The notes beneath the pieces were generated by a model. That model was not told the origin of the DNA and did not search any database. It was given only the letters and a program-made list of their open reading frames with translations. A DNA stretch of 18,686 bases. Origin: Rhizophlyctis rosea (Eukaryota > Chytridiomycota > Chytridiomycetes > Rhizophlyctidales > Rhizophlyctidaceae). The stretch spans positions 1-18,686 of the forward strand of contig JADGJC010000541.1 of assembly GCA_027596075.1 (NCBI GenBank), in the 5' to 3' direction. The translations under genes and the position numbers were made by a program. Numbering within the stretch: the stretch's first letter is position 1; each line of letters opens with the position of its first letter. Positions 10,006 through 18,686 of the stretch are shown here, one piece after another.

Positions 10006-11830
10006 ATGTCTTGGGACTACTCGAGTCAGGGTACCTTTGGCAACGACAAAACAACGCTATGGATGGGCGACCTGGAACCTTGGATGGACGAAAACTATAT
10101 CAAACAGTTATGGTAGGTCTACTCACCACTCTCTACCTGCACAACAAGCAGCGTGGAGGTATACTTCATCTGTTGTTCTGCCAACTACCGCTTAAACCTC
10201 TGTTGTTCTGCCAACTACCGCTTAAACCTCTCCGTACCCCTTCATGATAGGTATTCACTCGGCGAACACGTGAATGTCAAAATGATCAGGGATCGAATGT
10301 CCGGGTGAGCTTTTTCTCCCAAAACCATATTCTCCAATGTCCATGCAGAAGTTGAATCCGAAATGAATTGACTGGGATCTTTCTTCGACTTTTTAGAGGG
10401 CTGGCAGGATACTGTTTCATAGACTTCCAGAACAATCAGGCAGCACTCAAACATCTTACAACAATCAACGGCACCCTCATCCCGGGAACGAATCGAGTGT
10501 TCAAGTTGAATTGGGCGTCCGGTGGAGGTTTGGGAAACCCAGCGTAAGCGGTGATACTTTGTAGGGCGTTTGAGAAGCTGTAATGCTCACAAAACTTTGA
10601 ATTCAATTTTGTAGTGCCGGAATGGACAGAGGACCAGAATACTCAATCTTTGTGGGCGATTTGGATCCAACTGTTACTGATTTCATGCTTTTCGTGAGTG
10701 GACATGTGAACTCTGAAATACCAGGAGACTCCGCGTTAACATAGTCGTTGATGCAGCAACTTTTCTCTGCACAATACGCCACATGCAAGTCCGCCAAAGT
10801 TGTGACAGATCCAAACACTGGACAACCAAGAGGTGCGTGACCTGTGATACTATCCTAAGTTTAGGACGATTAATGCTGAGGTCCTCCTACTTCAAGGGTA
10901 TGGATTTGTCCGCTTCTGGGACGAAAACGAAGCCAACCGCGCCATCACTGAAATGCAAAGTGTCATCTGTGGCTCTCGGCCGATGCGCATATCTGTCGCC
11001 ACGCCCAAAACCCGCCCGGCAGGGACCATGAGCAACCCCATGCAGCAACTTCCACCACAACAGACTGCGTATTACGCACAGCAAGCGCCAATGGGGGGAG
11101 CACTACCCCCCGACTACGATCCTTTCAATGATCCTACGAACACGACTGTATTTGTGGGAGGCTTGATTGCTCCAATCTCGGATGAAGAGTTGAGACAGTA
11201 GGTGTCGGGCATTCCATTTGGCGGTGGAGGCGACTTGCCAGATTCATTGAGTTCATGCTTTACTGTAGATACTTCTCGCATTACGGTGAGATCGTCTATA
11301 CCAAGGTTCCTCCAGGAAAAGGTTGCGGATTCGTGCAATTTGCACACCGGCAGAGTGCCGAGATGGCCATTCAGCAGATGCATGGATTCTACGTCGGTTA
11401 GTTGATGGTCCCCTCTTGTAACATTTGTGCTCATGCACTATGCACTGGGGCCGCTCTTTTGTGCACACATAATTCACCGATGGCTGTCGTAGGTGGTTCT
11501 CGCGTGCGGTTGTCATGGGGTCGATCACAAGCAGTTCCCAAAAACGAATTCGCACGCGGGGGTTCTTCCAGCCTCGAGCTTACGCCAGTCACTCCCGGCG
11601 GTCCACTCTCGGCGGGTGTCTCCCCATACGGAGCTGCTCCACCCGTGGGCGGTATGGCTGCACCAATGCAGTATCCAGGTGCCCCCACCGCAGCGCCTGT
11701 GCAACCACCAGTATTAGAAGACCCAAGAGTGCCGGAACCAATCGAAAAAGTGAACGACGCCTACATCAAGAAGCGCGAGGATGAGCTTGTCAAGACAGAG
11801 TTGGAAGTGGGGTGGCGGGAGGTGTCGTGA
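10006..11830 (+). CDS. Three-RRM RNA-binding protein (Nam8/Ngr1/Csx1/TIA-1 group)
   Basis: Predicted 409 aa. Exons: 10006-10112, 10251-10304, 10397-10543, 10615-10693, 10757-10832, 10897-11197, 11269-11396, 11493-11830. RRM1 has RNP2 LWMGDL (18-23) and RNP1 GYCFIDF (58-64). RRM2 has IFVGDL (113-118) and GYGFVRF (155-161). RRM3 has VFVGGL (239-244) and GCGFVQF (273-279). A Gln/Pro-rich linker precedes RRM3, a Gly/Pro/Ala-rich stretch follows it, and the end is charged (DPRVPEPIEKVNDAYIKKRE). RRM1 opening with TTLWMGDLEPWMDE and the three-RRM layout are typical of the Nam8/Csx1/TRNAU1AP branch. Known roles there include U1 snRNP-linked splice-site choice, mRNA stability and stress response; which applies here cannot be read from sequence. 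The gene converges on histone H1. Intron 1 carries a perfect 30-bp tandem duplication. An in-frame ATG 41 codons upstream (9883) is probably not used. Confidence 0.9.
10171..10230 (+). repeat. Perfect 30-bp tandem duplication in intron 1
   Basis: Bases 10171-10200 and 10201-10230 are identical 30-mers starting TGTTGTTCTG and ending TTAAACCTC. The pair sits inside the 138-nt first intron of the RRM gene, 20 bases before its acceptor, so it lengthens the pyrimidine-rich 3' part. Perfect identity suggests a recent slippage event. Confidence 0.97.
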
Positions 11831-12713
11831 TGGTGAGGGCTGTCTTTGGCTCAGCGAGATGGTAGCTTTGGGGCCGTAAAGTCTGAGTTACCTCGTCCTT
11901 TTGGCAAGTGGTGTGTGAGCAAATTTGCTGCAGCGTTCAGAGGCAGAGCAAAGCTGCGAACGACGATTCCTTTGAGAATCTTGTATACACATATATTAGA
12001 ATGATTTGCAACATTTTGGTTCGCCCGTGTGTTCACTTGCAGCATGGGTGAATGTTCTTTGTTCGGCAGCAGCCGGAAGAGTCGCACGCCTGTCCTTCCC
12101 TATTCAACGGACTGGGGGACGAGTAAACCTGTGGGCGTTTTTGATGTATTTCCACAACACGAGCACAGTGTTTTTCTGCCTGCGATGCCGAAGCAGGACT
12201 TGATTATGGAAAGTGGGATGTAACTTGCGCATAGACTCAATTGGTCATCACGCAAACCGGGTGGGCAAGCCCCTGGCAGAATCATGGTCATTTTTGCAAC
12301 TAATTGGGATCAGGAATCAGGATGGTGTGATGTAAGGCATTGCTCGATCGTTCACCATGCCAATGGGGCGCATGTGATGAAGGGAAGGGAAGGAATACAT
12401 TACACCGCAAGTAATGAAAGTAATCAGAAATGCAAGCACGAAGAGGGAAGAGATATTTCTAAACATCGAAACACACGACAGCAAAAGTGAACCCAAATAT
12501 TGCAAGATTTATTCTGTATATTTTGAGCAATGTACTGCATATTCCTAACTGCAAGAAGAACTTTTTGTACATGAAGAAAAAGGCCCAGACCCACTAAAAA
12601 ACAAGCATGCAATCATGTCCAAAGACACGAGTGGGTGGGAGAGATGGGGGGAAGGGGAGACGTTGGTATGAGAGAGAGCGCTGAAATAGGCGGGTGCGAG
12701 GAGGAAATGATGA
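11831..12713. other. Convergent intergenic region between RRM and H1 genes
   Basis: This contains the 3' UTRs of two converging genes. No domain-bearing ORF, RNA gene or notable repeat was found. No animal-type histone 3' stem-loop is obvious downstream of H1, and a poly(A) signal candidate is present instead. Confidence 0.5.
12508..12513 (-). terminator. Candidate poly(A) signal of histone H1
   Basis: AATAAA on the minus strand lies about 200 bases after the H1 stop codon. It suits a polyadenylated H1 mRNA. This rests on the motif only. Confidence 0.35.
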
Positions 12714-13718
12714 TCAGGCGGTGGAGTCGGCGGCGGCCGCCTTCTTCGCGGTCTTGGGCTTGGCAGCGGCCTTCTTCGGAGAAGCCTTTGCCTTTGGTGC
12801 AGCCGCCTTCTTGGTTGTGGTCTTCTTGGCGGCACCCGTGGCCTTCTTCGCGGCGGTAGCCTTGGCAGTCTTGGGCGCGGCGGTGATAATCTTCTTGGTG
12901 GTGGTCTTCTTCGTGGCGGCCTGGTGTGTACAAAAGAAGCAAGAATGAATTGACACGCCATTGGCACAAGGGACATGCGAGAAGTTCGAAACACAGATAC
13001 AAACCTTCTTGGCAACAGTCGTCTTGGCGGGCGCCTTGGCGGTGCCGGTGGCCTTCTTGGTCGTGCTGGCCTATTTGATTGAAGAACGAATCGCTGTTAG
13101 TCACCAATATTGGATGCAACGCGACAAGACATTAACTGCAAAGCAAAGGTATGCGAACCTTCTTGGCGGTAGCCTTTTTGGGAGCGGCCTTGGTCTTGAC
13201 TTCAGTGGGCTCAGCCTTCGGCTTCTAAAGATGATGGAGAAAGAAGGTAAGCATTGCAAACAGGATGGTGGAAGAGCTTTGGCGACATGTACCTTGGCCA
13301 GTTTGGTGGTGCCGCTGGGCCCCTTCGGCTGAATGAAGTCGCCAGCATCGACTCCCCGTTTCAAGGCCGAGTTGATTTGCTTTTCTGCGGCGCTGTCTTG
13401 GGTTACCTTGTAGTTGGCGAAGATGTACTTTTTGATGGCGGGGCGAGAGGAGCCGGAGCGTTCCTTCTGTGGAAGCGGGAGGGAAAGACGTCAACGTTTT
13501 GTTTGTACACGAAGAAGGCAATGATAGTATGAGGAAGTGGCGAGCACTAACCAGCGTGGCGATGGCGTTCATCACCATTTCTTTGTAGGGCGGGTGGGCT
13601 GCATTTACTCTGTTAGTGATGACCAGACTATTGGAAGTATCGTCAAGCAATTACCTGCAGCCTTCTTGGGAGCGGCCTTCTTGGTGGCGGTCTTCTTGGG
13701 TGAAGCAGCGTCGGTCAT
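12714..13718 (-). CDS. H1: Linker histone H1
   Basis: Predicted 207 aa. Exons on the minus strand: 13718-13655, 13598-13552, 13466-13293, 13224-13159, 13070-13005, 12920-12714. A short basic N-tail (MTDAASPKKTATKKAAPKK) is followed by the winged-helix globular domain (about residues 23-95: HPPYKEMVMNAIATLKER, then SRPAIKKYI and INSALKRGVDAGDF). A roughly 110-residue Lys/Ala/Thr/Pro tail comes next, full of AKK and TKK units and one Pro-Lys-rich KASPKKAA segment. It binds linker DNA and compacts chromatin in the nucleus. Unusually for a histone gene it has five introns. The tail-coding exons 4 and 5 are both exactly 66 nt, both phase 0, and both end in AKK. The intron-4 donor (GTTCGC) is non-consensus but keeps frame. 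A TATA-like element and CACGTGA boxes lie upstream in the promoter shared with the UBX gene. Confidence 0.95.
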
Positions 13719-14475
13719 TTTGTAGTAGTTGTTGTACGAGAGAGGTCGGTGTGAAAAAGTGCTGATTCGACAAGGTTGAAGACGATGAGTGAGAATGGCT
13801 TGTTGATTGCTAGCTCCACCCAACAGATGCACGAGCTCAGTAGATGGCGACAATACCAACCTGTTTCAGTGCTGTCAGAGTTCTTCTCTGTTGAGCTGTT
13901 GACGGGGGTTTGCGAACGCTTTTATGTTTTACGATTGGAGGGAGGTGTGTCCAGAAAGAGTTCAACAGGAGAGGGGGAGCTCGACATGACGCGCTGATGG
14001 GATTTATATGGGGGGCTTTGATTGTGTCGCCCTGAATTGGGGCCCATCTGATACGAAATGATCGTGTCAGCTGTGATTGCACCCAGCATGAAGTCCAAAT
14101 ATGGCAAGTCTTGATGAACACACGTGACTTTTCACGTGATTAATCTGCTCAACATTCATCCATATCGGGTTTCATTGGCTGGTTGTCAATATTGACCAGA
14201 TCTGGTTGGGATTGCGGCTTCACGTGAAGCTTTATTATTTATTATTCAAACCTGGTTAGAGGCGCTAACGCTCATCAGTCGCCATCCCACACCCAGGCAC
14301 AAACGTCCACCAGTCACCAAACTCACCACCACAACCTCAGTCCACCAGAAACTCTGTCCACAACTTGCTGGTCTCGGGCCCTCATACCCCTTCAAACCAT
14401 TTGTGAAGGCAGTTCAGAAGGCAACCAAACCCTAACGAGAGAGGCGCATCTTTGAGAACTGATTACAACGGTAGT
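13719..14475. promoter_or_regulatory. Divergent promoter between H1 and the UBX gene
   Basis: 757 bp separate the two start codons. Three CACGTGA-type boxes occur: 14121-14127, 14132-14139 (full palindrome TCACGTGA) and 14219-14228 (TTCACGTGAA). The first two are 4 bases apart. This is the consensus of bHLH factors such as Cbf1. ATTGG (an inverted CCAAT box) occurs near 14173. No ORF in the region is supported. Confidence 0.5.
14002..14008 (-). promoter_or_regulatory. Candidate TATA box for histone H1
   Basis: TATAAAT on the minus strand, in the context CATATAAATCC, lies about 285 bases upstream of the H1 ATG. The distance implies a leader of roughly 250 nt or a leader intron. Motif evidence only. 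Confidence 0.35.
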
Positions 14476-16490
14476 ATGGCAGACTGCTTCTGGACCGGCT
14501 CCGTGGAGGAAGCAGTACAAGTAGCAGCGCAAGATCGGAAGCTGTTTGTTGCTTTCATTACAGGTAATGAAGCGCGTACCCATAACTTCGACTTCCACCG
14601 CCTACTGACCGCCTCCAGTGCAGATACCACGCCGGCGACTTCAGACTTCACTCTTGCTCTCACTTCCGATGCAGAACTAGTGGATCTTTTGGGGACACAG
14701 TTGGTTTGCACTCGGTTGGGAAAAGACTCGCAGCCCTGCCAGTTGTTCAGCCAAATATGTAAGAGTACTCAACGTATTCGCCCCTTGAATTGGCAGCCTT
14801 ACACGTATACTTCAGACCCCGTATTCAGCACCCCTTCCCTTTACATCATCAAAAATGGTGTTTGTATCGACATAGTGTTGTGCGTCCCACATGTCCCAAC
14901 CTCTCTAGATGTTCGAGAGAAATTACGTCGCCACCTGGGATGCCTTTCACACGCAAATTCTGCTTCTACCGTGAACTCGACAGGTCATGAGGAAGACGGC
15001 GTTGCGAACGATTCCGTCACTGTCGACAATCCTGAACCGGATCATACCACGCAAATTAGTGAGATTGGGGCGGCAGACGATTCAGTAAAGGTGTTCACTG
15101 ATGAGCGGAATGCCACTAGTCCGCAAAGCGATTCAAGGCCGAATGTCTGCCCGCCACCAGGAGCTCCACATGCGAGCATCGCAGACATTTCCACAGATCT
15201 AGCTGCCGGAGATTCAGCCCCCAAATTGGACCCCAACTCCACTTCATTATCATCATCTTCATCTCAATCATCAGCAGTCGTAGAATCATCATCCATACCA
15301 AATCATCACGACGCAGATGGGTCCTCTGAAGCGAGCGATTTGGTTGCAGCATACGCGCAATCATCGCAGCTGCAAACATCTGGCTCAACGCTTGCCCACA
15401 GTCCTCCAATGGCCAATTCAAACCGCGTTTCAATTCCGGCTGCTGACTTGCGTGATGAACCTGACTTGCGTGATGAACATATATCACCACCTGTTCCCCG
15501 AATGTAAATTGCTGTATGATTTGGTTGGTGACGTGCATCTCGGGTTTGAGACCAATGTATTTTGTTTGTCCATGAACAGATATGACCATTGCGCCATACT
15601 CATACGACTCCAAGATGGAAGTACGATGCGGCACAAGTTTGAATCAGGCCAAACTTTGGGAGATGTAAGGGTATTCGTTCGGGAGGTGAGTTGTGTCGAA
15701 TAATGTCAAATATTCCGCCAACAGTCCGATGTGTGCACACCCTCAGTACTGGTCACCATTTTCAGAATGTGCCGATGGTTGGAACATTCGATTTCCTCCA
15801 AACAATGCCGATGCGGACATTTAGTGTAGAAGGTAGGGTTTTGTCAAGCTTTGCCATATGCCGCGCAAAGCCTAAGATCGCCCTCATCAACCACATCTGT
15901 AGATGATTCATTGACGTTGAAAGGTGAGCATGGGGCGTTGTATTCCTTCCAATTCTGTAACTGAGAATTCTTCTGTGCAGACTTGAATCTTCTACCATCC
16001 GCTACTTTGACGCTTCGATCAAAGAGAAGAGCAAGCGGTAGCCCAACATTACTGGCGCCACTACCTCTAATTTCGGCGGAGGGGAGGTCTATGGGAAGAC
16101 AAATTGTAGCGATGATTGGCGGAGTTTTGATGGCAGTATGGGGATTGCTGACTGGTCTCTTCGGTGACTTTGCGGGAATCGTTAAGGGTGGATCAAGCGG
16201 TGAAAAGGGAAGGAACGGAAATTTGGATGGGAGGCGAGCTGGTGGTGCGGGAACCGATGTGCCATCAGTATCAGGCAGTTCAACTACAAATGAAGGTGGG
16301 AGTGCCGTTAACGGGAAAACTGGGATGACGTACAGGTAGGCTCAATCTAATCTTTTGCTGAGTAGCATACAAGCCCTCATCCAGTCAACTTCTCAGGAGA
16401 AATCGAATTCGGACATTGCATGATAAAGATGGCAGCGATGACGACGATCAAAGGGGAACATATAATGGGAACTCGACAAATCAGATGTAG
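14476..16490 (+). CDS. UBXN4: UBX-domain ERAD protein, UBXN4/erasin-like
   Basis: Predicted 517 aa. Exons: 14476-14563, 14624-14758, 14816-15503, 15580-15685, 15766-15832, 15903-15923 (21-nt microexon), 15981-16335, 16397-16490. The first two introns (60 and 57 nt) are in frame without stops and easily missed. Removing them gives a UBXN4-type thioredoxin-like N-domain (FVAFIT...QLFSQIYPVFSTPSLYII). A long Ser/Asp-rich linker (about 135-300) precedes the UBX domain (about 304-381: ILIRLQDGSTMRHKF, ending LLPSATLTLR). A hydrophobic segment (409-436) matches the membrane-associated helix of UBXN4. The C-terminus TYNGNSTNQM closely resembles the end of human UBXN4 as I recall it (WNGNSTQQM), which supports this stop codon. 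Known family role: an ER-membrane adaptor that recruits p97/Cdc48 for ER-associated degradation. The p97-contact FPR loop is altered (TMPMRTF). An 18-bp in-frame tandem duplication lies in the linker. Confidence 0.9.
15443..15478 (+). repeat. 18-bp in-frame tandem duplication in the UBX gene
   Basis: Bases 15443-15460 and 15461-15478 are identical and keep the reading frame, giving DLRDEP then DLRDEH just before the UBX domain. It lies at the end of the disordered linker. Perfect identity suggests a young duplication. Confidence 0.97.
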
Positions 16491-16783
16491 ATCTTTTTTT
16501 CCCTCTTCCATCTTTACATCTTTGCGGGCAATCCGCTGCATGATTTGCAGAAACGCAGGCCGCTCAGTGCTTGCTTCCACCCAAAGGTTGAGGTCAAAAC
16601 TTCACGCATTGACTTCCGGTCAACATGAAGAGGAATTTTGCATTTCTGGGTCCCAGAAACATCCAAGCTTGCAAGGGAGAATCTGCAAAATGAGAGCGCG
16701 CTCAAAAACATGTCACGACCATGACTTCGCGACAGCTGATTGGCTGGATTATCGTAGCGAGTCAAGCGACGGAGGTTGTCGCG
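16491..16783. other. 3' flank of the UBX gene
   Basis: No supported gene. CpG is frequent here (17 by hand count in 16501-16800). A splice-like GTAGAT...TTTGCAG pair follows the stop codon but leads to no recognisable protein. Confidence 0.45.
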
Positions 16784-16820
16784 ACTTTCCCAGGGGTGAG
16801 GGGGTCACCCCTGGGGAAGT
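16784..16820. repeat. GC-rich 16-bp inverted repeat with G5 loop
   Basis: ACTTTCCCAGGGGTGA (16784-16799) and TCACCCCTGGGGAAGT (16805-16820) are reverse complements with one mismatch, around a GGGGG loop (16800-16804). It lies exactly where CpG content drops. It could be a transposon end, a junction of two element ends, or a hairpin-forming site. Confidence 0.9.
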
Positions 16821-17460
16821 TGTGCCAGAACCACCACACATCTGTACCAAATGAGCCGATTCCATTGCAACGCAGGGACGCATTTTGAGCACATACAAGA
16901 TTTTATGGTGTCCGGACCTGTAGCCACTGGACATGATTCGAGGGTGCTCTGATAAGTATCCTCCCTGTTGCCACCATCCAATGGCCATTTGTCAACCCCT
17001 CATGGATCCCATTCCCCTTGTTCACCGGGATACTGTGTGTGACTCTTTGCTCTGATAGCAATCCCCCGGTTGACCAGATATCATTCTCGAACAGCTTTGT
17101 AGTTACTTCCCTGCCAATAACATATGTGATTCTCCAAGCATGTTCCCCAAGTGCACTGAACAGACTGGTCAACAAACTTGCCTTCCCCACAAGCATCATA
17201 GATCCCAAAATCAACCATATGCCCAATCCGTATTGGCACAAATCTCAAAATGGCTCCTGGTGTAGAGCCACAAGTGACAATGGTAACACAATGTTCTGAA
17301 AACCTTCATATTGTATGATGTCTGTTCCAGAAAAACACCATAAGGCCCAGATTCCACACATCCACAACCATGCACTTCCAAGGGCACTGCAACCCTCCCA
17401 GGTGGGAAAAGCACTGACTACTGAGAATGTTCACTCAAACGTTATGGCCTTGCCTTCTCA
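16821..17460. mobile_element. CpG-depleted block, possible decayed insertion
   Basis: By hand count 16861-17460 has 9 CpG in 600 bases, with a single one in 17101-17340, against 17 in the 300 bases to the left and 16 in the 300 to the right. TG and CA are abundant. This is the usual mark of old CpG methylation and deamination, often on transposon-derived DNA. No intact transposase or reverse-transcriptase motif is visible on either strand, and no clear terminal repeats or target duplication were found. The call as a mobile element is an inference from composition. Confidence 0.3.
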
Positions 17461-18410
17461 GCCAGGGGGGAAGGGTGCGAACTTGGAGCATTGCAGTTTA
17501 GCCGAAGGTGTGCAATGCGACGCATTGCTCATGCGTTAAGCATTAAACTTGGTTGCCTTTTTTAGCAAGTGTACCAAATGGGGTTTGTGCATCTTGTGTC
17601 TCCATATTAGTCGCACCTCCGCGTTGCAGTACTACGATGCTCCAAATTTTTACGGGGAGCGACTTTCCCCAATGGTGTGATAAGCTCAAGTCGAAGCCCT
17701 CGTCAAGAGAATGCAGAACCAATCAGCGACCGACGGTGTAGCTCTTCTCCACATGGAGGAAGATGCCCTCCAATCCCCAAATCAATCTGGGTTACATCCG
17801 AAACTCATTCTGGGATTGCAAGGCATCAATTTCTATGAGGAAATTGAATGACGAAAAATAGATGAGTGAGCTAGGGCGTTCATTTGAGCTTAATAACAAC
17901 ATAATCAAATACGGCTGTGAGATGGGCTTTGGTCCATTGTTCACTTGTTAAAAATGCATTGATCACCGAATCAATGCCTCAAGCCACAAGACGCCCGCAG
18001 CCACGGAGGTTTGTAATTTAACCCAAAAAGGGAAGGCAAACGCGTCGGACTGACTCTCCAAAAGGAAAGTGAGCCATTTTAAGCTTGTGCCTCTCGTGTG
18101 TGTGTATCGGTCGGTTGCCAAAATGTTGATTGTAGGACGGAAATATTAGGGCCGTGTGAAATATTTGGCGGCTCCTGGTCAATAGACCTGCTTGAAGCAA
18201 TACACACTCAAATGAACACGAAGTTAACTGTTTGGATGTATATTGAGATAAAGGAATAATGAACAACATAACATACACACACACGCATATGTACCACAGG
18301 GTGGCACATGATGCGACAGAAGAACACGTAAGCGATCGACGTGATTACATTAGGGTCACATGATTTTGCCTAGGCTAATAAAGCAGTTACATGTTTATCT
18401 ATCTGACAAA

Positions 18411-18423
18411 TCACGTGACGCGT
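18411..18423. promoter_or_regulatory. TCACGTGACGCGT composite element
   Basis: TCACGTGA (18411-18418) overlaps ACGCGT (18418-18423). The same two boxes occur close together at 265-293. They match E-box and MluI cell-cycle box consensus sites. This may be the promoter of a gene starting beyond the right edge. Confidence 0.35.
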
Positions 18424-18611
18424 CCGAACTACTGAACCCATCCCACAAGTCCGCATCCCTCCATTCTCCCCTTCGATTCTCCTCATGCGAGATGGAACGG
18501 CCTTTGTTGCGTGAGCGAAGGCCGAACACTAAGTCAGAAACGATTCGAAACTAAGTGAGAACTAACAAAAGAGCCCAAGGCTAGAGGTGGACTTCTGTAT
18601 ATTCTTTCAGA

Positions 18612-18637
18612 TAACGAGACAAGGGGGAGTCTCGTTA
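18612..18637. repeat. Perfect 9-bp inverted repeat with G-rich loop
   Basis: TAACGAGAC (18612-18620) and GTCTCGTTA (18629-18637) are exact reverse complements around an 8-base loop AAGGGGGA. It resembles the hairpin at 16784-16820 only in having a G5 loop. Function unknown. Confidence 0.85.
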
Positions 18638-18686
18638 GCGATCGGGTTATAGTACAAAGTCCAAACGTCTCTATCCTAAGTCCAAT

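Larger units (their letters stand above)
17461..18686. other. Gene-free right flank
   Basis: No ORF with domain or splice support. CpG frequency returns to the level of the flanks. Short dinucleotide tracts (GT)5 at 18096-18105 and (AC)5 at 18275-18284 occur. The last 300 bases carry promoter-like boxes and an inverted repeat, listed separately. Confidence 0.45.

Noticed and set aside
12613..13119. Low-complexity open frames in other frames over the H1 gene
   Set aside because: They are artefacts of the repetitive AAG/GCC codons of the lysine-rich tail.
16488..16854. Extension of the UBX protein past the TAG through a GTAGAT...TTTGCAG intron
   Set aside because: The pyrimidine tract looks intron-like, but the downstream reading has no domain and the TYNGNSTNQM end already matches the family C-terminus.
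16903..17414. Minus-strand open frames in the CpG-poor block as a decayed transposase or polyprotein
   Set aside because: No catalytic or family motif could be recognised in any frame.
16781..17669. GCGACTTTCCC present at both 16781-16791 and 17659-17669, as if a target-site duplication
   Set aside because: An 11-base match is expected by chance at this scale, and the sequences just inside the two copies show no terminal inverted repeats.
1..18686. tRNA, rRNA, CRISPR arrays, bacterial operons or an integrated virus
   Set aside because: No tRNA arm motifs, regular repeat-spacer pattern, Shine-Dalgarno-led gene clusters or viral protein motifs were seen; gene structure is that of a eukaryotic nucleus.

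Overview
The window reads as a nuclear segment of a fungal genome. Five protein genes are split by short GT-AG introns, mostly 55-140 nt. I rebuilt each gene by hand; in every case the exon lengths add up to a whole number of codons and the splice junctions restore recognisable domains. Protein content (Nrg1/FlbC-type zinc fingers, a Nam8-like RNA-binding protein, a short lysine-rich histone H1) points to Fungi. The dense introns and a close UBXN4-type ERAD protein would suit an early-diverging lineage such as a chytrid, but that placement is inference.

Layout, left to right. 1-732 is gene-free upstream sequence with a cluster of CACGTG, TGACGTC and ACGCGT boxes. 733-5413 (+) encodes a 1273-aa SMP/C2 lipid-transfer protein of the tricalbin/extended-synaptotagmin/Mug190 kind in 13 exons. 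It converges on 8481-6047 (-), a 746-aa two-finger C2H2 transcription factor in 4 exons. A 1.5-kb divergent intergenic region leads to 10006-11830 (+), a 409-aa protein with three RRMs in 8 exons. This converges on 13718-12714 (-), histone H1 (207 aa, 6 exons). Across a 757-bp divergent promoter carrying three CACGTGA boxes lies 14476-16490 (+), a 517-aa UBX-domain protein of the UBXN4/erasin type in 8 exons, including a 21-nt microexon.

The last 2.2 kb (16491-18686) has no gene I can support. It contains a strong GC-rich hairpin at 16784-16820, then about 600 bp with a sharp loss of CpG (a possible decayed, formerly methylated insertion), then ordinary-composition sequence. Near the right edge a TCACGTGACGCGT element may belong to the promoter of a gene beyond the window.

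The genes do not form a pathway: ER membrane contact, transcription, RNA processing, chromatin and ERAD are ordinary housekeeping functions. I found no convincing new multi-gene system. The points most worth a second look are the CpG-depleted block with its boundary hairpin, the altered FPR loop in the UBX domain, the two equal 66-nt exons in the H1 tail, the G-quadruplex motif that begins on the last base of a stop codon, and the recent tandem duplications.
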